DNA from: Trichoderma breve
Taxonomy: Eukaryota > Ascomycota > Sordariomycetes > Hypocreales > Hypocreaceae
Length of the DNA: 64,000 nucleotides
Assembly (NCBI RefSeq): GCF_028502605.1
Contig: NC_079235.1
Span: 2,480,001 to 2,544,000, forward strand
Reading direction: 5' to 3'
Below are positions 23,001 through 33,576 of the stretch, piece by piece. The notes under the pieces were generated by a model. It saw nothing but the letters and a program-made list of their open reading frames with translations. It was not told the origin of the DNA and ran no database searches. The position numbers and the translations under genes were made by a program. How positions within the stretch are numbered: the stretch's first letter is position 1; each line of letters starts with the position of its first letter.

Positions 23001-26000
23001 TGGGCCCCGGGGCAGTCATTTACATTCCCTTACAAAGAGACGATCTTTCCTAGCCGTCCACCGAGAGCGCTGCTAGAGCCCCTGATGGAATGCCCGGCGG
23101 ATTTGCCAGGGGATTTGTCTCAGTAGTAGTTCCATTTGGTTGCCCGACACTACGGAGTTGGCTGCGTCCGTGTACGAGTCCTACTCGTGATGGACGGTCA
23201 GCGCATCTTATCGAATCTCCGACGACACCGGCAGTCCTCCTGAGTCCATATGGGGAAAAAATTGGGGGTTCCTGAAGCTGGTGCGGGCAACAAAATTAGT
23301 ACTTCCATTCAAGTCATTTCGATACGGCCGCAGACACAGAGAGGACTTGTATGAATACGACAGAAATGCCTTTGATCCGGACCGATGGTAAATTGGCATC
23401 CATGGGAGCCCTGACTCACAAGAAACCAAGAACCTTGCCTTTCACATGGCGGCACGTTGTCAGTTCCATCCACCCTCGATGCAACACCGGCTAAAAGGAT
23501 TTGTTAATTCATGCGCTTGACCTTGGCAACTGACGATCGATCTCTCTCTTTCTCTTTCCGTCTTTCTTCGTATCTCTTTGCCCAAATAGTCAATTTCGAC
23601 CCCAGAGACGTTGCATACATACATCTCTACCTTATCAGCCTGCATTCTTACACCAGTTCGGCGAGGAATGCATGGCCGAAATACTACCTGTATTCGCCTA
23701 CATGCATACAAGCTCGCTTCGGTGATTGCGCATCTTTCCATGCTGTGACTGGCGGTGTGAACTGCAGACGGAGACCCGATTACATTACTGTACGGAGTAC
23801 TGTATGTGCAAACCATTTCCGTGTGCATACGCTAGCACACCGTCGTGTACCAAACTTGTTTGACGCTATTCTTTGAAATCAAAGATGAAATCTGGGCGAC
23901 CTCAACCTCCGCGGGCTATCAAAGTCGTGATTTTCAACACAGGAGGTAGGCTTTGCGCCTCCAAAGTCGGTTACCAGGATGCGGGTCGTGGTTGAATGCC
24001 AGTAGTACCAAGGCTGTCTGGCCAAATCGGGCAATGTCGTTTCGATGCAGACTCGGTTATGTTGCCGTCTTCGAAGTTCTGAAACCAACGAACGTTTCCG
24101 GCCTTTCTCTCGGCCGGAATACACTTCTGAATCTCACAGGTGGTAGGTCAACGAGCCTGACTAAGTCAACGTGACAGCTGCCATTACAAGCATGTTATCA
24201 CAGAAGCACAACAACTTGACACAATTTGAGAATCGAATTCTTCCCATTCAACAACAAAATTCCCAGTGGATGAAGAATGTCTGTGCTTCTCGGAACTTCT
24301 CACCCCGGCTGTCCGGAAGTTAGCGCAGTCTCGGCAGCCAGATATTTGATCAACTCTGAAAGTTGACCTTGCATGGGTCTCGTCGTGGGCCGCAAAGCCA
24401 AGGCAAGATAGCGCAAGCATTCTGTCCCTCGTATGGGGCATGTACTGCGTACTCAAGCTTAGAGAACGGGGCCGGAGCTGAAGCCCAGGTGCACTATCGC
24501 CAACTAAGCTTGAAATCAGTACGGAATACGGAGGATAAATCTGCTTCCCCATTGCCGGGAGAGCTGGGAGGTAAACTTGGCATCCGCGCGCCCTACTGTA
24601 CTCCTTCGGCGGCAGTTAGCTAAGATCAATTACGAAAGTCGACCATACGAAGACACTACTGTGGCCGCAAAAGCTAGATTGGACCTTTAGGTTCGATATG
24701 TTCAAAAAGGGAAACCTGGTGAAACGATGGTCCGCTGTCAAAGTAGGCAAACGACACCTGACAGCAGGCGAAACAACCCCAAAGGGACTTGGCCGTGGGG
24801 ACCTTACCAAGCGCACATCGTACGAAATTCACAAACTATCAGCCGGCCATGGCATCATAATTTCGAATGGAATGTTCCAGGGACAATGTCTCAGCTAACA
24901 GCTCGTTTCAATAGCGGTTCTTCTAACATTTGGCGACTGAGATAAATATGACACAGGCAAGTTTTTGAGGAGAACGCAAGCCGGAAGCATCTACCAGGCT
25001 ATGAGACGACTGCCAGACCACCATCTACAAAACTGGAGCCGGATGCCACCAGTATCGGCCGTAGTGGTGCGGATATAGCCTACCTGCTCGTATCTGAGTT
25101 GGTAATACCTTGTACAGAGTACAGCTACTGGGGAACGAGCAGGTATCTGCTCTCATTATCCCCTGCTCGTATGAGTACGCTTTCCCTTGCAAGGCTCTGG
25201 TCTTGAAATCGCATCTTTACAGTACAGGCACGGTACATGTGAATTCCCCAGCTTGTCCACAAGGCTAGGTAGCAAAGTCTCAAAAGATCCGACGTACATG
25301 TACATACCGGTACCCTGGGTAGAGCAAGAAGCCGCGCGGAAAGGTTTATTATAACCTGCGCAGCTAATGCGAAGGAATGAAGCATTATATGGCGATGAAC
25401 AGCGCCAAACGGCGCGACGAGTCATGCATATCGGTACGGTACAGCTGAAAAGCGCACATGGAGGGTCCCTGTGTGTAGCTCCTCTGTCCACAAAACGTGC
25501 AGGTAAGAAGGCTGAGCATGTTCTTCGTCAAAGGGGGACCCAAGAGAGGTTCCCTTGACGCAATCTGAAATTCTCACTCGCAAGCGACGGCCACATGAGG
25601 AACCCCTGACGTGCACCAGCGGCCGGAATATACCCGTAGGTATTTACGGGCAGTTGGATGAGCTAGACGTGGTGCTAACGAATTTCATCTCCCTCTCGGG
25701 CTCAATCTTGCGGGAGGCGTTTCTTGGTCCGTCCCCTGTTAGCGGCAGCTTCTATCCTGTTTAGGCCCTTAATGTTTCTCGAACACCGTTTAGACGCGGG
25801 CTTAGTTTCTCGCTTGGTTGAGATTTGCACCGATGTCACCACGGTCGATAAGCTGAATAGATGGGGGTTCAGAACGCTGTCTTTCTCATTCGGCAGAGAT
25901 TGCCCGACGAGTAAGCAGAGTCGTGCCCGCGGGACGCATTCTCCTCCATCTTATGCTTACTCGCCATGGATTCGAAAGCTGGCCCTGAACAGTGATGATT

Positions 26001-27667
26001 GGCCAAGCATACGGAATATAACACCCAATGAGTGAACACTGAGAGCTCCACAAATGCAGGTACAGAGCGCAGAATATGTACGAGTACAGGTGCGTGCGAA
26101 GTACCGTGACGTGTGATGCGAGTAAGATGGCCCGCTTCCAGAGCGCGGAGCTACAGATGGGTCTTTTACGTGGAAATGTGATGCATTGCGGAGTGTCTAT
26201 GGAGAATACTGGTGCAAGAATACGGAGAAGGAGTACAGTCTAGAAAAAACAAGGCGGCATGATGTGGATAAGAGGAGCTGATTCGAAGCAGCGCCGTTTT
26301 ACTATACAGCACAAGCGTTCTCACCGGCGGCAGAGATGTCACCTGCTTCGATTTAAGCGACAAGTTCCTTACTACGGAACTAACTAAACAGAGCGGCCGA
26401 GTATCGTTTTGAGGATCTGCAACGGTGGGAATAAGACCGGCTTGATCCATGTGGCTCTATGGAGTCTGCATCTACGTGTATCCCCAAGTCCACCAACGAC
26501 AGTGTTGGCCTGCGAGCTGGACATCAGGGTGGCATATAAATTGCTGGCACGAACGATTCAAGGTCTTGTCCCCGAGCCCATTGCATGTACATGAGACAGC
26601 AGCAAGGCTTCAGGCTTCAACCAGGGGTCTCGCGAGGAAAACGAGCCCAGCAAAAATTTCATCCAACATCTCAGGATGAAGCTGTGTGCGCACGGCGCCG
26701 GACCCCGATGCTTGTCTTCGGCAGCATGGCCGACTTGGTCCTAGTCTTCTCCTAATGCTGCGGCGGAGAAAAAAAAAAAGCACGCGGCGTGGCGCTCTCT
26801 TGTGGCGTCGTGATCCTTGAAAGAAGATGCCCACTCGGGGGGGCGACGGATGGCAAGAAGCGGCCCATAACGCCGATGGCACCCAGCGTTGTGTCCTTTC
26901 GGGTGGAAATGGGTTTATGCCGATCGTGGAGCTACGGAATGGCGTTTGCTTGAGAAGCTTCCATGGCACTTTTTTTAGGCTTCTGTGCCGTGCCCAGAGT
27001 GGTTCTGGCAGGTTAACCTGAAATTACTAGATGCTAGCCTTGGAGCAACAACGCTGGTGCGGCGTGGCGTCGACAGGGGGAGGAAGGATTACTTAGGACG
27101 CCGACTAGAATACGGACGGGAGTGGGATGCAATGGTGATATCCCGCAGTTCATGGGAACACCGAAGTGGCGCTTTTCTAGAAGGCTTCTAGTCCAACGGG
27201 CATGAAGGAGTGTAATGTGAGTGAAATGAGGTTAATCACATTGCGCTGGGAGTCTTTGCCTTGGCGGATGACAAAGTCCGGCTACGGTGCTACGGGTGTC
27301 CGGGGTGTGTGGTTCGATAGCAGCGTTGCATTTGCGGCTCAGCAGCTGCAGCGACTTCTCGAATCGACACATTCGTCCGGGCTGCTGTTGGGTCGTTGGA
27401 TCGGGGGGTCAATATATGCTGGCTAACATCGCCAACCAGCGTACGAGTACGGATATACACGAGTCAAGCATACAGGATGCCCAGACCTACCTACCTGGCA
27501 CGTCACTTGAACAAAGGAAATACGGATATCGTTGGTTGTATTGATTATCAAGCACCGACTCTTCCTCTCGACTTCTGCCCGTCCAACATACATTGTATGC
27601 TTGCTCGCCTCCATCACAATGTCACCGTGCGTTATGTGTTGAAGACAACGGTTTGTGGGTTCAGTTC
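17097..27667. other. 10.6-kb gene-free region
   Basis: No ORF here has a recognisable domain, a convincing start or in-frame splicing. Composition is near balanced. It carries repeated TACGGAGTACT and TACGAGTA-type motifs (about 17662, 18366, 18666, 21463, 22834, 22906, 23170, 23787, 26078, 27441), a CT-rich tract near 23538-23575 and no long direct repeats that could be seen. It may be an extended promoter of the 7-TM gene, a site of noncoding RNA, or decayed sequence. Confidence 0.55.
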
Positions 27668-28684
27668 TCATTGAATTGCGCCCAGCACTTCGGACGAATT
27701 CACACTCAGTTGCACGCAGGCCGCGTCAGCGAGGACAACGGCGATGGGCTTCTCCAGAGCAATCTTAATCGGCCAACCTTTTCTGTTTGTGAATCCTGTG
27801 TGATTTGAGTGCAAGTAGCTGGCAAGGTTGTTCGCCAGAGTGCTGGCTAACGCTTCAAGCGTTTCAAATGACGACTGGCTCATGACCTGTTGACCGCTCA
27901 GTATCTAGGACTGCCCGTATCCGGCTTTCGGAAAGCTACGCTCGTAGCATGGGGTTTTCGAACTTACCTTGACTGTCTCTCCTTCTATCATTGTGAATAT
28001 GTCTTTGTCAATATCAAACTTGTCGATTTCAATACTAGCAACAACGACCTGCTTGGCCTGCCTCTCATTGTCGTTGACGCCGATGAGAGTGGGAACTCTC
28101 AAGTCATGGATCTTAAGGCTCAGGCCTCTTGGTTGAGGTCTTGACTCGCCATCTCGTCCAAAGAGGGCTATTCTGGTGAGACTCACGCCGCCTCCCAGCA
28201 GTGAGGCCTTGGGCAGGTGCACGGTGAGCTCGAGGCATCGAATCGTCGATGGTTTCAAAAACGAGGTCTGGGCCTCTGAATCTTCATCCGTCACCTTGGC
28301 CCTTCCGTTGCAGTCCTGACCGGTGAGATCCTCCCAGATGGTGTTGACGATGTCTCGTAAACTTGAAAACTGACTTTTCTTAGCTGTGTCGCCTGATCCT
28401 GACTCTCCTGCGTGCTGGCTCTGTTTCTCGAGTGAAGCCAATATCGCCTTGCTGAGCAAGCCGTAGTGAACGGTATCGGCCTGCACGCTGTCGGCAGAAG
28501 ATGACCCGTCGAAGGCCTCCTTGAGCATGACGGAGGCGGAGACGCTCAGCGGCTGCGGTTTTCCTTTTCTGTTCCAGGCATCGGATGGTCCCTCAATGGA
28601 TGTCTGAAGATTCCGAACCTTCACTATGGCGGGAGGCTGTCCTGCCAGGAAGCGGACACGCCAGTTTGGCTCCAGGTCCGCCAT
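27668..28684 (-). CDS. Tandem FolB-type (dihydroneopterin aldolase fold) protein
   Basis: Related to the dihydroneopterin aldolase part of fungal folate enzyme Fol1. Exons 28684-27968 and 27886-27668 give 311 residues. The ATG at 28684 (MADLEPNW) is the first in frame; the frame reaches further only through non-ATG codons. There are two FolB-like halves. The first (about 15-110) has IVKVRNLQTSIEGP, the beta strand LSVSASVMLK and DTVHYGLLSKAI. The second (about 195-310) has LKIHDLRVPTLIGVNDNE, VVVASIEI, SSFETLEALASTLANNL, and closes with IALEKPIAVVLADAACVQ. The HPPK and DHPS domains of full-length Fol1 are absent, and no further exon is seen. It may be an aldolase, a regulator or a diverged paralogue; enzymatic activity is not shown by the sequence. 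Confidence 0.82.
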
Positions 28685-29682
28685 GTCTGTCTTGTCTTCC
28701 CCCGGCTTATATGCAGCTGAGAGTTGGGGCAGCAAGCTATGAGTGAGGTGGGTGTTGAATAAGCAAGATCGACGCCCTTCCTTTTCTTGGTGTTTGGGCC
28801 GTCACGGCCTTGCGGGATGCAGCAAGTCAGAGTTTTGCCGAGCTGACGCTGTTTCTTCCTCCACGTTTGAGAGCTTCTCTCCTCAGCAGGCCGTGAACCA
28901 AGTCTCTCTTCTCAGGGCGTTGCAAAGGCAATGAATTCCACGTCAATTTCTCGTATGTCTGGCGTTTTACTCTGGTGATGCAAGCGGTCTGTTCTGTTCT
29001 GGCTCACTGAGACGGTGAGAGAAGGAGGGAAAATGGGAGCGAAGGCGGGGTTAGAGGGCCAGCGAAAAGAAAGTCTGGCTGTGCAACCGAAAAAACGTTG
29101 TGGCCAATGCAAGGGAACAAAGTGCCACGCAAGGCGAGACAATTTAGAATTTGGCTGAAACATGGCCTTATCGGTGGCTTGAAGCCGCATTGTTTCCCAG
29201 CATATTCTACTTTATTCTAGGTCTTATCTTGCGCATTTTTGCTCTCTGATTTTCTTCTGATTTGTATTTTTTTCCCGTGGTAATGCAGGTGGCCCGTTGG
29301 AGTTATGCACACTGTTAGCGCTCTTTTGTCCGAATTACCCTACAAGGTAGTAACATTTTGAACAGTATGATGTTATATAATGCGACTGATGACGGGATTC
29401 AACGACACGGACACGAATAGATACGTAATTCATATACGGGTATTAAATTATAAATGAAAATCTATCTTGATGAGATGGTACACAGTCCTGCTGTGCGCCA
29501 TGATCTATGCGGTCTAATAATGCCTTGGGTTCCGTTTAATCTACCATCTAAGTATTTTGTAATTCCAAACCTCTATCCTGTAAACGAAGGACATGAAAAC
29601 TCCAGTCTATTCTATCCATACATCAAAATCATCAAAAACATAAGAAAAAAGAAAATGGTCATTCAATCATCAGGCATGTTCG
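28685..29682. other. Intergenic upstream of the FolB-type gene
   Basis: Upstream of the FolB gene and 3' flank of the GIG1-like gene, about 1 kb. It is AT-rich from 29200 onward. No element stands out. Confidence 0.5.
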
Positions 29683-30442
29683 TTAAATGTCGGCCTTGTC
29701 GCACTGAGGCACATCGCCGTTGGTCACTTCCTTGATGAACTCAGGATCTGGGTTAAAGAGCATGACGTGGAAGTGTTCCACAGCATGAATAGACTTCAAG
29801 GCTGCCCAGTTCTTGAACCACATGACCTACAAGCAAAAACGTCAATCAGAGATAAAATTACCACAAGAGGAGGGGGTGATCCCAACTCACCGTGTTGGCG
29901 GGCATTCGGGATCGGAACGTCTTGGTCACAAAGTCGTCAATCTCCTTCCTCGCCTTGTCCGTCAAGTCCCCCGTAGCAGAGCGTGCCTTGAGCTCAAACT
30001 TGGTCCAGACGACCAGGTGGACGATGCGGCGATCAAGACCGTACGGCCAGTCGTTGTGCAGGATCTTGAAGTCGTCTTCGTGCTGGAAGGGTGCGCCGCG
30101 GGCCACGACGGGCATGTCCCAGCGCAGGCGCTCCCTCAGGACAAAGTTTGCGATGCTGCCGTGGATCTTGCCCAGGCGGTAGGTGAAGGCCTTGTAGCGG
30201 CGCAGGTCAGAGGGCACGCGCTGGAACCGCTCCAGGTTGTTTGTCCGGATGAGGTAGCTGACTTCTTCCCATGTCTGGGTGCGATACTCCGAGTCGGGCG
30301 TGGAGACGGTGCGGAGGTCTTTGGGATTGAGGCCGACGAGGTACGGCGGGCACTGGGTGGTGCGTTCCGTCTCGGGGACGTTGATGTGCCAGAAGGGGAG
30401 GCTGGCGCTGGGAAGGGTGATTGTGATGTTGAGGGAACCCAT
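29683..30442 (-). CDS. GIG1-like DUF3605 protein
   Basis: Member of the fungal DUF3605 family, named from Candida GIG1, an N-acetylglucosamine-induced gene; the biochemical function is unknown. Exons 30442-29891 and 29826-29683 give 231 residues. The start MGSLNIT at 30442 is preferred over an open frame that runs upstream to 30628 without typical sequence. Family features seen are [27 protein letters not shown] (given here as a region near residues 62-90, with W, L and RxP conserved), [42 protein letters not shown], and the C-terminal [19 protein letters not shown] in exon 2. Protein length fits the family. Likely cytosolic, with no signal or membrane span. Confidence 0.9.
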
Positions 30443-33400
30443 TGTTTGTTGTGATTTTGGGTTTAAAGTTTGTTGACGATATTCCCAGGTGCTGGCGTTG
30501 AGAAACACGGGGAGATGGAGAGTTGTGGGCCGGAGAACGCCGAGGTGGGATTCCGGAACCGGAACGGAAAACGTTGCCACTCTGCCCGTCACGATAAGCT
30601 TCGAGATATGGGTAATAACAAAGAACAAGGTCTCAGCAGGGTATCCCGGGTTTCTTCAGAGATGGCTTGCTCAGTGTCATGAAGCATTCAAGAGGGTGAG
30701 AAAGGGACTCGCGGGGTACATGGCGATATAAGAAGCAAACGGTTTGCTCGTTTCGTGCCAGAAGATTCTCCATCAGGGCACATGAATCTCTGCAACATTC
30801 GACTCCACCGCAGTGCGCAAACTGGAAGCTCCGGAATGTGTCATCGCGGACTCACCAACGGCGCATGTGCATTGGTGCAAATGACGCCGTTTTGGCACTA
30901 TCTGGGCGGACTCTTGCTTGTAACGCTTGGAAATGTTTCCTTTGACTTCTTTTTTGCATCAGATGCAACGTTGTCGTGGAAAATTCGGAATGCTTGGGGG
31001 CACGGGCCATTCAAGAGCCGGCGTGCCGCCACGGGGTCTGAGTGGCTGGCTACAGGGCGCTACAGGGCGTAGTTTAGTGGTTGCAGCGGCACTGATGGGC
31101 GTCGAGGCCCGCTGGAATGCTCTCCAGTTCCATTTTCTTGGGGGCACGGGATCCTATCTATGGGGCCTCTTGTGGCGTCTGGTACTATGTAAGCCGAATG
31201 GCGTTGCAGCGATAAAGAAAATGGCCATCTGCAACCTTGACTTTATCTTCTTCTCCAGTCTCCACGACGGGGGGGAACAAGGCCGATTAAGTAGTTTCTT
31301 TTTGAAGAAGAAGCACTCTGCACTGATATTTGTAAATAGAAGCCTTCTCTCTTCTTCTCACCGTCCACCCCTGGTCAGGAGAATCCGTTTGGAGACTGGC
31401 GTTTTGCACCGTCGTTCGATGCTACAAGTTTATACAGAGGCGGAGCTACAGCGGGAAATTATCGTCATTTCTTGCAGTGGACCAAACCTGTTGTTAGCGA
31501 AACAGTAGCAATATTCTGCATGACCATATTTGCTTTTTTTCCTTCTTCTTTCGTCTGTTGCTAATGGACGAGATATTGCAAAGTACCTCCCTTTTTTCCC
31601 GTTTCTTTCTTTTTGCCCAATGCTGTTTGAGCTGATTCCGAGCAATGCCGATGCTCCCTTAACCCCACGTGTTTGGAGCCAAACCGGGCCGTTATAGGAG
31701 GTCCGGAGCTGATACGGAGGTCGTATCGTGGTAATGTGTCGATGCCTAACTAGAGTCCCGTTTCCGAGTTGAGCAATTTTCTTTCCAGAGACATTGGGAT
31801 TGGGATTGGGATTCAGTCGCGATATTAATATATGAAGTATGCAGAAAAGGATTGAAGAGAGAGAAAACCACGCGATTGCTGCTGCCACAAGTACCAGGAC
31901 ACATCCGTCTTCAGCCAGGCGGGAGGCTTTCCGGATGACCTCTACCGAGCAGAGCCGGCAGTAGTGCCGACTAGCAGACGTTAGTACCTTGCCTGAGTAA
32001 GGATACAGATGATGAACCTTGCGGAACGTTGTCTGAGAAAAGAAAAAGAGACATGTCACCCGTGCGACTGATGACTTTGTGCCTGAACCTTTCAAGTACA
32101 CGACTCCTTTTTGGCCCTTACCCGTCCATGGCCAGAGTCTAGAGCTTCAATCTCGTTGGGAGTCGAGGGATTTTTGCCTGCTTTGAGGGATTACAGCATG
32201 GGCACGCAGCCCAATGGCAGTGCCTTTGGGCAGCCAGACGCAACATGCATCGTCATGATTTGCCGCTGCCTGTGTATCGCATCTGGGCGCCGATGCATAT
32301 CGTCGTGCATATATACATGTGCGAGGTACCCCTAACACGAGATGCAGTGAGAATAATAGAAACCAAAGCTCATGATAGCAGAGGGATAAAAAAAATTCTC
32401 CTTCTGCCACACACACTTTTGTCTAGTTTCTCTCTCGCTTTGCCTCTTTTCCCCTCAATCCCTCACACAAGCAGCTGAAGCGTGGTATTCTGTTGGGAAC
32501 CGATTGGCACGGCGGCACAGGTACATGTGCCAAGCTCAAAGAGAACATGAACACCACCCTCTCACACAATTGGCCACTTAGTTAATAAGCTTGGGCCGTG
32601 AAACCAGGCAGACAAGAAAAAAGAAAAAAAAAAGTGGCGGGGTTCATTGCTGAACTGCGGATCCCACCTCCCATTCACTGTGCAAAGTGGATGGCATTCA
32701 GAACAGGCTTTTTCCCGGGCCTCTTGTCTCCGACCTGGCGGCGAAAAATAGACTTGACCTGGAAGCATAGGAGTAGGAGAGAAACGGTCTGGCTCAGCCC
32801 CGAATGATTGGTGGTCCCCTCAACCCCCGGCCTTTGGGCTCCTGACAGCGAGGGGATTCGGCCGGGATAAGTTGCGCGGGCTCTCTGCTAGTAGGTCGAT
32901 GCGAAATGCTGGTGGAGCGTCGTGGTTGTTCAGGGGAATCGACACGACACAGCACAGCACAGCAACGATGGGATCCAGAAATTACGGTCAAAAGTTGCAG
33001 CAACAGCCATTGACCCAATAATAAAGGGGCTGCCCCGTTTCTGTTAAAGCCAGAGGTTCTGCCGTCGATCTGTGGACATAGGAATTGCTTCTTTTTTTCT
33101 CTTCATCCATAATCCTGATCCTGCCGGAGAATCTGTGTAGCAAAGCCTTGGGAGCTAAAGCTGCTGTTGTGTCCTCGTACGTATTGCCTCAATCTCGATC
33201 CCGCCCCCTCAACCATCATACTTGCAACAAAAGATGCCGTGAGCCTGCTGGCGGGCGTCACTGATTGACGTCAACACGACAGAATCAATCACAATCAGCA
33301 CCAGCACATGCAACAGCAGCGTAATTAACTGGGTCGTGCTAGATTGGCTAAACATCCTGCTTGGGGCAAAGCTCAATTCAAATCCACCCCGCCAGTCCAT

Positions 33401-33576
33401 CATCCACCCCACCTTAAGACCTGATACCTCCCCCCTTCTCGAACCGCCAAACCAAACCAACCTCCATCTCAATCTGCCTTTCTATTAAAAGCTGCGAATC
33501 GCCGCAAATCGACGCGTACGAGCTCGTCTCACAAGCAAACACTCGAGCAAACAAAACACACTCAATCACAATCACA
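30443..33576. other. Intergenic between divergent GIG1-like and UGPase genes
   Basis: About 3.1 kb of shared upstream DNA. It has several A- or T-runs, a three-and-a-half-copy TTGGGA run near 31794-31814, and pyrimidine-rich stretches near 32397-32465. Two long open frames (30927-31508 plus and 31430-32101 minus) overlap each other and show no domain, so they are not called. Confidence 0.55.

Noticed and set aside
29813..30454. 213-codon frame antisense to the GIG1-like gene
   Set aside because: Same explanation: a mirror frame of a biased coding exon.
30927..31508. 193-codon plus-strand frame
   Set aside because: No family resemblance, no splice logic, and overlaps the frame above; treated as chance.
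31794..31814. TTGGGA run considered as interstitial telomere repeat
   Set aside because: The unit is TTGGGA, not the fungal TTAGGG, and only about three and a half copies exist.
31430..32101. 223-codon minus-strand frame
   Set aside because: It does not give a domain, has basic low-complexity stretches, overlaps another long frame on the opposite strand, and lies in the promoter of UGPase; likely chance.
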